Shown piece by piece: positions 17,628 through 24,514 of a stretch of DNA of 32,276 nt. The translations under genes and the position numbers were made by a program. The stretch covers positions 1-32,276 of the forward strand of contig JAUXDD010000006.1 in the NCBI GenBank assembly GCA_030618465.1, in the 5' to 3' direction. The stretch comes from Desulfobacteraceae bacterium (GTDB lineage: Bacteria > Desulfobacterota > Desulfobacteria > Desulfobacterales > SURF-7). The stretch's first letter is position 1. Every line of letters begins with the position of its first letter. The notes under the pieces were generated by a model. It searched no databases. It saw only the letters and a list, made by a program, of their open reading frames with translations, and was not told the origin of the DNA.

Positions 17628-18407
17628 ATGTGTTTAATCATTTTTTCATACAAACAGCATCCATATTACAGACTCATAGTTGCATCAAACAGAGACGAAT
17701 TCTATGAACGTCCTACGCAGTCCCTTGAATTCTGGAAGGAAAATCCACATATACTGGCCGGCCGTGACCTGAAAAATAAAGGGGCCTGGATTGGTGTTTC
17801 AAAAACAGGGAAAATCGCTTTTATTACAAATTTTCGTGATTCTTCCCCGCAAAAAGGGAATGCCCCATCACGGGGAAGACTTGTCAGTGATTTCCTGGAA
17901 AATAAAGAACCGTCGGTGATGTATTTGGATCAACTGGCAGCATCTGATGACGTGTACAACCCGTTTAATCTTGTCGTGGGGGATTTTTCAGATCTATTAT
18001 ACTATTCAAACAGGGGCGGTGGTATACAAAAACTGGGCCCCGGTCTGTTTGGACTCAGTAATCACTTTATGGATACCCCGTGGCCAAAAGTTGAAACAGG
18101 AAAAAGAAATATTCAAAACCTTCTGTCAGCAGGTGATTTTGAAGTTGAAGAAATCTTCAACATTCTCAATGACAGATCATGCTCCCCGGATTCCATGCTT
18201 CCCGATACAGGGATTGGAATAGAAGGTGAGCGTATGCTTTCCCCCCTGTTCGTCACAAGTGACATTTACGGCACACGAACATCATCCGTAATATTAATAG
18301 AAAATAATGGGAACACTGGTTTTTATGAACGCACGTATGTGCGGGATCAGAATGGCAGTTATTTCCATTCAACGAAGAAGAAAATATTTAATCTTTATGC
18401 CATTTGA
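17628..18407 (+). CDS. NRDE (TANGO2-like) family protein
   Basis: A 259-aa protein starting MCLIIF, in which Cys2 would be the N-terminal nucleophile of an Ntn-hydrolase-like fold. The family signature appears early as ASNRDEFYERPT (19-30). GRDLKNKGAWIGV and GLSNHFMDTPWPKV are further conserved blocks. Bacterial members are mostly uncharacterised, and human TANGO2 is linked to lipid and haem metabolism, so no reaction is assigned. CAGGA precedes the ATG by about 10 nt. The 3' end overlaps the convergent ABC permease gene by 20 nt. Confidence 0.92.
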   Translation: MCLIIFSYKQHPYYRLIVASNRDEFYERPTQSLEFWKENPHILAGRDLKNKGAWIGVSKTGKIAFITNFRDSSPQKGNAPSRGRLVSDFLENKEPSVMYLDQLAASDDVYNPFNLVVGDFSDLLYYSNRGGGIQKLGPGLFGLSNHFMDTPWPKVETGKRNIQNLLSAGDFEVEEIFNILNDRSCSPDSMLPDTGIGIEGERMLSPLFVTSDIYGTRTSSVILIENNGNTGFYERTYVRDQNGSYFHSTKKKIFNLYAI

Positions 18408-19449
18408 AAAGCATAGATCCCATCAACATGAAAATACATGACATGACAGTCAATGCAATGAGTTGCTGTCTGATTTCAAACAGTCCGGCCCCGTCATTCA
18501 TGATTTTGCGCGCACCATCAATGAGTTGCGTAAGGGGAAGGAGTCTGGAAAATTTTTGAACCCACGGGTGTGCGCCCTCCAGTGAAAACCATACTTCAGA
18601 CAGGAACATCATGGGCCAGGTTAACAGGTTCAATATGCCGTTTGCGAATTCTTCGCTGCTGCTTCTTGAGGCAACGACAAGACCCAGGGATATCATGCTG
18701 AATCCACCCAGCGAAAAAATAATAACCAGGTTCAGGTATGTTCCGAGACAATCAAACCGGAATAACACCATGCATCCGACAAAAACAATAAATGTGGTAA
18801 AGAGTATTACATACATTCGAGAAATAATCTGTGCGGTTAAAAATTCATAGGGTTTCAAGGGGGTTACACTTAATCTTTTCAGTACGCCGTTTTTTCGATA
18901 CCGTACAACAACAAACCCGACACCAAACAGTGCACTGAACATCACATTCATTCCCATAATTCCTGGGAACAGCCATTCAACATACCGTACTTCACTCCCG
19001 TCAATGCTCTGTTTTTTGAAATCGCCAATCATCGACCTTGAATCTGAATAAAACAGTTTCTCAACCACATATCCGGTTGGGGAAGATTTGCTGACCCAGT
19101 ATTGACGGGAATCCGGATCAATCAGAAAATCAATTCTGTGATGTCGGAGTTTGTCCATTGCCATTGCATTAGTTTTAAATTCAATGAATTCGATGTACCG
19201 GCTCTTTTTAAAGTTGTTGTAATGATTGAGATTCCCAGATGATTCCCTGGATGTAACAGCAGGGTTATCTGAATGGACAATGCCTACTTTATACATTGTT
19301 TTGTTGTCTTCATTGAAAATAAAACTGAAACCGGCAATAACGAGAAAGGGAAAAACAAAGTTCCATCCAAGAGAGGATTTATCCCTGAAAAATTCATGAT
19401 TTCGTGCTTTAAATATGGTCCACGTTCTTCTCCACATATTATTTAACAT
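18388..19449 (-). CDS. ABC-2 type exporter, permease subunit
   Basis: A 353-aa inner-membrane protein. One N-terminal helix (about 29-46) is followed by a roughly 120-residue extracytoplasmic domain, then about five helices. The cytoplasmic loop VVVRYRKNGVLKRLSVTPLKPYEFL and the late VWFSLEGAHPWVQKFSRLLPLTQLIDGAR block are typical of the DrrB/NodJ/YhhJ branch of ABC-2 permeases. It starts 2 nt after the ATPase stop, so the two form one exporter. The substrate cannot be read from the sequence; drugs, lipids and polysaccharides are all precedented for this family. Confidence 0.92.
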   Translation of the reverse strand: MLNNMWRRTWTIFKARNHEFFRDKSSLGWNFVFPFLVIAGFSFIFNEDNKTMYKVGIVHSDNPAVTSRESSGNLNHYNNFKKSRYIEFIEFKTNAMAMDKLRHHRIDFLIDPDSRQYWVSKSSPTGYVVEKLFYSDSRSMIGDFKKQSIDGSEVRYVEWLFPGIMGMNVMFSALFGVGFVVVRYRKNGVLKRLSVTPLKPYEFLTAQIISRMYVILFTTFIVFVGCMVLFRFDCLGTYLNLVIIFSLGGFSMISLGLVVASRSSSEEFANGILNLLTWPMMFLSEVWFSLEGAHPWVQKFSRLLPLTQLIDGARKIMNDGAGLFEIRQQLIALTVMSCIFMLMGSMLFKWHKD

Positions 19450-19451
19450 CT

Positions 19452-20339
19452 CTATGTACGTAATTGTTTGCCAGTAAGTTTTAAAAACAGATCTTCAAGA
19501 TTTTGCGACCGCACCGTCATGGTGGAAAGATCAATATCCTGTTCCAGGAGTATTTTGATGCATGTATTTATTTCATCTGTTTGAATTTCAATTCTGTCCC
19601 GCACCCTGAACCATTTCCAGGGAAGTTTGTCCAGTATTTTATTCGAAATGTTGGACTGAAGATTTAAAGTGGCACCCTTACAATGCTCTTCAAGCAGTTC
19701 GGTCGGGGAACCTGTGGTAATAATTTTCCCATAATCCATGATGGCAATTCTGTCACACAGGATCTGAGCTTCTTCCATATAATGGGTAGTAAGAATAAGG
19801 GTTCTTTTTTTTGATTTTATAAGATCGACAATATTCCACAAATACCTGCGTGCCTGTGGGTCAAGTCCCGTTGTTGGTTCATCAAGAAAAATAAGATCCG
19901 GATCATTTGCAAGCGCCATAGCCAGAAGAAGGCGTTGTTTCTGTCCGCCGGAAATATGCCGGTTATCCTGATGTAAAATTTCATTTAAATGGCAGGTCTC
20001 AATCAAGTCGTCCAGATTTGCTTTGCGTCTATACAGATTACGATATGTCTCCAAAGTCTCCTTTACCGTCAGGAACATGGGAAGTTCGGTATCCTGAAGT
20101 TGAATCCCCACTTCTTCATGAAAAACTGTGCCCCTGGATTTGCCTTTATACAGAATGGTGCCGGAGCCAGCAGGCATGATACCTTCGATGACTTCAATGG
20201 TAGTGGTCTTCCCAGCCCCGTTGGGCCCTAAAAGTCCGAAACATATTCCCTGTTCAATGGAAAAACTGATATCATCAACAGCCTTTACTTCAGGATACCA
20301 TTTAACAAGATTTTTTACGTCAAGAATTGGAGTGTGCAT
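19452..20339 (-). CDS. ABC-2 type exporter, ATP-binding subunit
   Basis: A 295-aa ATPase that powers the adjacent permease. Walker A is GPNGAGKTT (38-46), the Q-loop is GIQLQDTEL, the signature is SGGQKQR (130-136), Walker B is LIFLDEPTTGLD with Glu154, and the switch His is His186. Residues beyond about 220 form the regulatory extension usual in DrrA/CcmA-like ATPases. The gene follows the PilZ-protein gene, whose stop is not shared, and its ribosome site is weak. It is probably transcribed from its own promoter in the 20340-20412 gap or by readthrough. Confidence 0.95.
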   Translation of the reverse strand: MHTPILDVKNLVKWYPEVKAVDDISFSIEQGICFGLLGPNGAGKTTTIEVIEGIMPAGSGTILYKGKSRGTVFHEEVGIQLQDTELPMFLTVKETLETYRNLYRRKANLDDLIETCHLNEILHQDNRHISGGQKQRLLLAMALANDPDLIFLDEPTTGLDPQARRYLWNIVDLIKSKKRTLILTTHYMEEAQILCDRIAIMDYGKIITTGSPTELLEEHCKGATLNLQSNISNKILDKLPWKWFRVRDRIEIQTDEINTCIKILLEQDIDLSTMTVRSQNLEDLFLKLTGKQLRT

Positions 20340-20412
20340 AGTGTTATGGCTTTGTGCTGATTTACAAAGAATTTTTTATAAAGAAGAAAATTAGTATGGA
20401 ATGGCTGGGAAG

Positions 20413-22776
20413 TCAATTTTGAATTTTCTGCATAAGGTCAATATGTTTGTAATATTTGTCTGAAAAGAGTGTATTCAGCACCCATAGGGTGTACTTCCTG
20501 TTTATTGTAATAGCCTGATCTTCTGTATATCTGGAAGGATAAAGCAATACGGAAATTTCATTTTGCCTTGTCCTTTCCGAAAGGAATGAAATGACCAGGA
20601 AGAGGATATTTCTTGGCAGATCATCAGGGTCAAGAACAATAATTTGTAATGTGTTGGTTAGATCATTCATATTCAAACAGATATCGGTCGTATTTAGAAT
20701 AAAAATGGCTTTTAAAGTATTATTTTTTTTCAGTGAAATAAGGCGCCTTGAAAATTTTAAACCGTATTCATTGTATTTTTTGGCAAGATTGATGCTGCCT
20801 GCATTTCCATTATCAAGGTCAAGTGCTTTAACCATAAGCCCACCGGACTGATGTTCGTAAAAAGTATTCAGTTCATGGAGGTCTTCCGGGCATGTATTGG
20901 TTAATTTCCATGGTTTTGGTAAAACAGGTCCATCATCAAATAGTCGCTGGTAACTAAAATGGGAAAATGTATCGAGCGAACAGCCCTTGAGGTCTTTTAT
21001 GTAGTCTGCCGTTCCCTTGAAAACAAGTTTGGAAAAATCATTCTCATGGGAAAAATAGTTAATAAGGTAATTGAAATGAATGGAAGAAAAACGTTGAGAA
21101 TCACAGGAACACCGTGCAACCTGCTTCAGCATTGACAGCCAGTCCTTGCGTAATGATGATTTACTGGCATGATTATGGATCATCCATGAATTTTCATATA
21201 AATGCAACAATGATACATGTCGTTGAATAATTCCGTTATGCTGATAATAAAAATGCCTGGTGATCTTTGGATTACTGAAATAGAGTTTTCTGTAAGTCTT
21301 TTTTATTCGGTCTGATTTTCCATAGATATAAATATATTTATTCGGATAAATAAAGCCTGATTTGAAAAACAGCTCCCACAACATGTCCGGGTCCACATTA
21401 TTGCTGATATATGAATGATTATCATCAATTTGATTTAAACATGAGAGCAACCGGGTGTGGTCTTCAACGCCAACATCAAGAATTGCCAGTCCACATTTAA
21501 CCATGGTTGTTTTATTCTTTTCATTGTAGTTATTCCGGTAAATTACCTGTGCCTTGCAGGTAATCATGATGTTGCCGGCAACGCAAAGAGTCAGTGAATG
21601 GATGATCATTCCAGGTAAAAGAACTGAATTTTCTTTTTCTTCTTCTACCGAAAAACCGGTACAGGACAGATCAATCGTTTTAAGACTGATACGCCTGTGG
21701 GTTATGGGGTGTGTGAAAACAATGTCCGGGGATGGTGTGAGAAGGTGACGGATACTTCTGTTTTTTTCAGGTTTGAATCTATGAATCTGGTGGATTACTG
21801 GAAAAAGAACATACTCCCTGTTCTTATGTCCGCAGGTTTGGCGGGTTATTTTGCATTTACCTGTGAACAGTGTGTTTTCCCCTTCAGTAATAATAAGATT
21901 CACTGACGATGATGGATTAATCCATTGAAATGACTGGTCAGGGGCGGATTGAATTGTTATACGCATGGAAACTGCATTGAAATCTTTAATGGTACCGTAA
22001 AAAACAGCACTGTTTTGTATGAGCTGAACATGAATTTGTTTACACGGATATCTTCGTATTTTTCTAAGATTAATCTCATAACATGTTTCAGGGAGTTTTA
22101 AGGTTAACCCATATTTGTTTATTTTTAACACTTCGGGTTTTGACATAAGCAGTTTCCGGCCGTCCGGAACCAGGATTTTTTCGAGTTTAAAAGGCTTTAA
22201 TGTGTGGGGCAGACCTGATGCTTCACTCCAGAGGCATTTGAACTGGTAATCGTCGCATAATTGGGGTTTCACATGGCGGGTAATTATACGGCCATATTTG
22301 ATATGCCTGAACTTTATCATGATGGTGTCACCCAGAAAATTAATGTAATTCAGTTTATTAATTAAATGGCTGATAGTAAATTCAGTATGCCGTGCATATT
22401 TTTTTTCCCGATCATGAGATTTTATTAAATGCGGTGTAGATTGTTTTTGAACAGGTTTATCTGAATCGTTTGTATCTGAAATAACAGATTTTGCTAAACT
22501 GAGTGAATGAATCTTAACGGTGTCTTTTATATTTTTTTTGGGAGAAGTTGCCGATTTTACAGAAATTGATTTGCCGGTATTCTCATGTTCATGAACATGG
22601 AAATTTTCACGACTGGTAAGCGGTTGAAAGTTAAGACTATTCAACAGAGCCGTCATCTGTTTTTTCTGCTTGTTGATTTCTTTATATGTAACAGAATTTT
22701 TTTTGGATTTTTGAACACTCCACTGGACGTCTTCTTCATTTTCTTCATTATCAATTAACCGTTTAAGATAATCCAT
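20413..22776 (-). CDS. Large PilZ-domain protein with possible acyltransferase-like C-terminus
   Basis: A 787-aa protein. The start is set at the ATG at 22776 by GAGG 7 nt upstream; a longer frame begins at 22809. Residues 1 to about 140 are polar and probably disordered. A degenerate PilZ-like segment near 235-280 contains RKIRRYPC and IKDFNAVSMRI. A clearer PilZ domain follows: the Arg motif is R340-x-x-R343 rather than R-x3-R, then DLSCTGFSV at 369-377. PilZ domains bind cyclic di-GMP. The C-terminal half (about 450-700) has RHFYYQHNGIIQRHVSLLHLYENSWMIHNHAS in pieces typical of GNAT-like folds, but no acetyl-CoA loop is certain. There is no membrane segment. It is transcribed away from the LonB pair, probably from the promoter at 22916-22888. 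Confidence 0.72.
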   Translation of the reverse strand: MDYLKRLIDNEENEEDVQWSVQKSKKNSVTYKEINKQKKQMTALLNSLNFQPLTSRENFHVHEHENTGKSISVKSATSPKKNIKDTVKIHSLSLAKSVISDTNDSDKPVQKQSTPHLIKSHDREKKYARHTEFTISHLINKLNYINFLGDTIMIKFRHIKYGRIITRHVKPQLCDDYQFKCLWSEASGLPHTLKPFKLEKILVPDGRKLLMSKPEVLKINKYGLTLKLPETCYEINLRKIRRYPCKQIHVQLIQNSAVFYGTIKDFNAVSMRITIQSAPDQSFQWINPSSSVNLIITEGENTLFTGKCKITRQTCGHKNREYVLFPVIHQIHRFKPEKNRSIRHLLTPSPDIVFTHPITHRRISLKTIDLSCTGFSVEEEKENSVLLPGMIIHSLTLCVAGNIMITCKAQVIYRNNYNEKNKTTMVKCGLAILDVGVEDHTRLLSCLNQIDDNHSYISNNVDPDMLWELFFKSGFIYPNKYIYIYGKSDRIKKTYRKLYFSNPKITRHFYYQHNGIIQRHVSLLHLYENSWMIHNHASKSSLRKDWLSMLKQVARCSCDSQRFSSIHFNYLINYFSHENDFSKLVFKGTADYIKDLKGCSLDTFSHFSYQRLFDDGPVLPKPWKLTNTCPEDLHELNTFYEHQSGGLMVKALDLDNGNAGSINLAKKYNEYGLKFSRRLISLKKNNTLKAIFILNTTDICLNMNDLTNTLQIIVLDPDDLPRNILFLVISFLSERTRQNEISVLLYPSRYTEDQAITINRKYTLWVLNTLFSDKYYKHIDLMQKIQN

Positions 22777-22887
22777 CATAGGACCTCTTTCTGGTGAATA
22801 AAACATCAAATCGGATAAATTGCCGCCTGTGAGTATTCAAAAAAATGACTGTTGCCCATACTTGTTATCTAAAATTTATACTTAATA

Positions 22888-22916
22888 TTTCTATTCGTTT
22901 ATTTATCTCTTGTCAA
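22888..22916 (-). promoter_or_regulatory. Sigma70-type promoter for the PilZ-protein gene
   Basis: A perfect TTGACA (22916-22911) is followed on the minus strand by a 17-nt spacer and TAGAAA (22893-22888), four of six to consensus. A start near 22880 would leave a leader of about 105 nt before the ATG at 22776. Confidence 0.5.
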
Positions 22917-23003
22917 TGAGAAACCCTGTTGACTGCTGAGATAATCCCAGCTTTATGTTTGAATGGGCTCTAAAATTATATGGGGCGGCAAAGTATAAGA
23001 ACC

Positions 23004-23021
23004 ATACAACTGCAGTTGTAT
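23004..23021. promoter_or_regulatory. 18-bp perfect palindrome, operator candidate
   Basis: ATACAACTGCAGTTGTAT reads identically on both strands with no spacer. It lies about 90 bp behind the PilZ promoter and about 290 bp before the 397-aa gene. Perfect dyads of this size in a divergent region are usually sites for dimeric regulators, but the regulator is unknown and none is encoded next to it. Confidence 0.5.
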
Positions 23022-23315
23022 AAACAACCTGGCTTGTGAGTATTCGCAGCCTTGTTATTGTTGGGAATCGTTGATTTTGCATATAAAAAACAACCCACGT
23101 TGTGTTGTTTGAAAATTACTGGAAATATATACGGCTTTATTAAATGACTGTTAATATAGAAAGTTGGAGTACGAAATACATTTTTGGTATGGTCATTGCT
23201 CTTTTATCAGGATAACCATATTCGCTACCGTGTATTAAGAAAGAGCTATAAGTATAAAATAAAAAGTAGGCACATTATGTGAAGCGAGAATTTTAGGGAT
23301 CTAGTTTTATAATTT

Positions 23316-24509
23316 ATGGGTAAAAAAATGGAACTTTCTGCTTTAAATAAAAAAACATTATTTGCTGATAAAATCTGGATTATATCCGATGGCTGTTTTA
23401 CTGATTATGATTTAAGCTGGGTTTGTGAAGGAAAAATTTCAGGTCAGGTGAGGGAATATAAAATTTCGGAAATCACCAGATATATGCTCAATCCAAATCC
23501 GGTTCATATAGAAAAAAAGTTGATCGGATGCGAGATTCATTACCACCAGCCACTCTTAAAAAAAATAAATAATTCGATTAGAAATCTGTTGCCAGGGAAG
23601 ATGCATGGCATTTTAAAAGCAAAGGCCATACCGCCTGAATCTCTGGTATCCATTTCAAAATCAAAACATCCACCGCTGAAAGATTCTGATCTGGAAGCCC
23701 ATGTTGATTCCATTTATACTTTATTGCAGCCTTATGATGCATTATTCAAAAGGCTTTCCAAACTGGATACTGGTAAAATTTATGATGTGTTGGGTACGTG
23801 TGAGGATTTTGTCAATTGTCGTTCGTATCTGAATCTGAACGGAACGATTGAAGATAAAATTAAATATATTGTCAACAATATCTCAAAAAGTGTTAGGGTG
23901 ACTATAAAAAAGGCCCATATATCTGAAGGCTTGTTTGAAATGCGCGGGTTTAATTTTACTTCTTATGATCCGAAAAAAACATATAGCCTGCTTAAACTCA
24001 AAGAAGACGGTGAAACGAAATACTGTGTTTTAAATTCAGACAAAAGAGTTGAATTCTGGGTAGAAGATCCAAAACTTATTTATTATATGCATCTGCTTGA
24101 GCATTCCATCAAAACGAATCCAAATCTGGAAGATTCATTCAATATATGTATTCGCGGTGAGGCAAAACCGCTGAAGATCTTTTTTAATAAACAGATTGAG
24201 ATCAACTATTCCATGACGCATCTCCCTGAAATGTTTAAAAAAGTATTTGAAACTCGTGCTATGGGATTAAACGAAAGAGATGTTGTTATGAATTCGTTGA
24301 ATAGTTTGCAGCGAATCATTTCATTTAATTATATCCCAGAATCAGGAACCGGTGCCAAGAAGATGGTTACGAATATATCCGTCATGCACGATGTTAGAGC
24401 TCTTAAACCTATAAAATTGTATTTACCGCAATTATATTCAGAAATTAACAAAAAAGCGCCTGTATCGGAAGCCGGCAGGTTTTATTTGCTGGACTCAATA
24501 AAAGGGTAA
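23316..24509 (+). CDS. Uncharacterised 397-aa protein paired with LonB
   Basis: I do not recognise this protein. It is soluble-looking, basic and mixed alpha/beta in appearance, with no signal peptide, membrane segment, nucleotide-binding motif or cysteine cluster. Notable stretches are LDTGKIYDVLGTCEDFVNC near 150-170 and CEIHYHQPLL near 70. The start at 23316 has no good ribosome site, and the Met at residue 5 is an alternative. Its stop is only 5 nt before the lonB-like ATG, so the two genes are almost certainly cotranscribed. A role as substrate, adaptor or regulator of the protease is an inference from this pairing alone. Confidence 0.72.
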   Translation: MGKKMELSALNKKTLFADKIWIISDGCFTDYDLSWVCEGKISGQVREYKISEITRYMLNPNPVHIEKKLIGCEIHYHQPLLKKINNSIRNLLPGKMHGILKAKAIPPESLVSISKSKHPPLKDSDLEAHVDSIYTLLQPYDALFKRLSKLDTGKIYDVLGTCEDFVNCRSYLNLNGTIEDKIKYIVNNISKSVRVTIKKAHISEGLFEMRGFNFTSYDPKKTYSLLKLKEDGETKYCVLNSDKRVEFWVEDPKLIYYMHLLEHSIKTNPNLEDSFNICIRGEAKPLKIFFNKQIEINYSMTHLPEMFKKVFETRAMGLNERDVVMNSLNSLQRIISFNYIPESGTGAKKMVTNISVMHDVRALKPIKLYLPQLYSEINKKAPVSEAGRFYLLDSIKG

Positions 24510-24514
24510 CCATA

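Larger units (their letters stand above)
22828..23152. repeat. Two pairs of 11-nt direct repeats
   Basis: TGTGAGTATTC occurs at 22828-22838 and 23035-23045. AAATGACTGTT occurs at 22843-22853 and 23142-23152. In the first copy the two words are 4 nt apart; in the second they are 96 nt apart. The words are exact, but the region is AT-rich and chance is not excluded. Confidence 0.4.
22810..23315. other. Noncoding region between the PilZ and LonB units
   Basis: About 500 bp with no supported gene on either strand. It carries the minus-strand promoter for the PilZ gene, an 18-bp perfect palindrome and two pairs of 11-nt direct repeats, each listed separately. It also has a 7-bp hairpin, AAACAAC (23088-23094) with GTTGTTT (23104-23110). 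A weak plus-strand promoter, TTGTTG (23058-23063), 18 nt, TATAAA (23082-23087), could serve the 397-aa gene. No tRNA-like or IS-like structure was seen. Confidence 0.55.

Noticed and set aside
22955-23023. 22-codon frame MFEWALKLYGAAKYKNHTTAVV in the PilZ-LonB intergenic region
   Set aside because: No ribosome site, very short, and its end coincides with the palindrome, so coding is unlikely.
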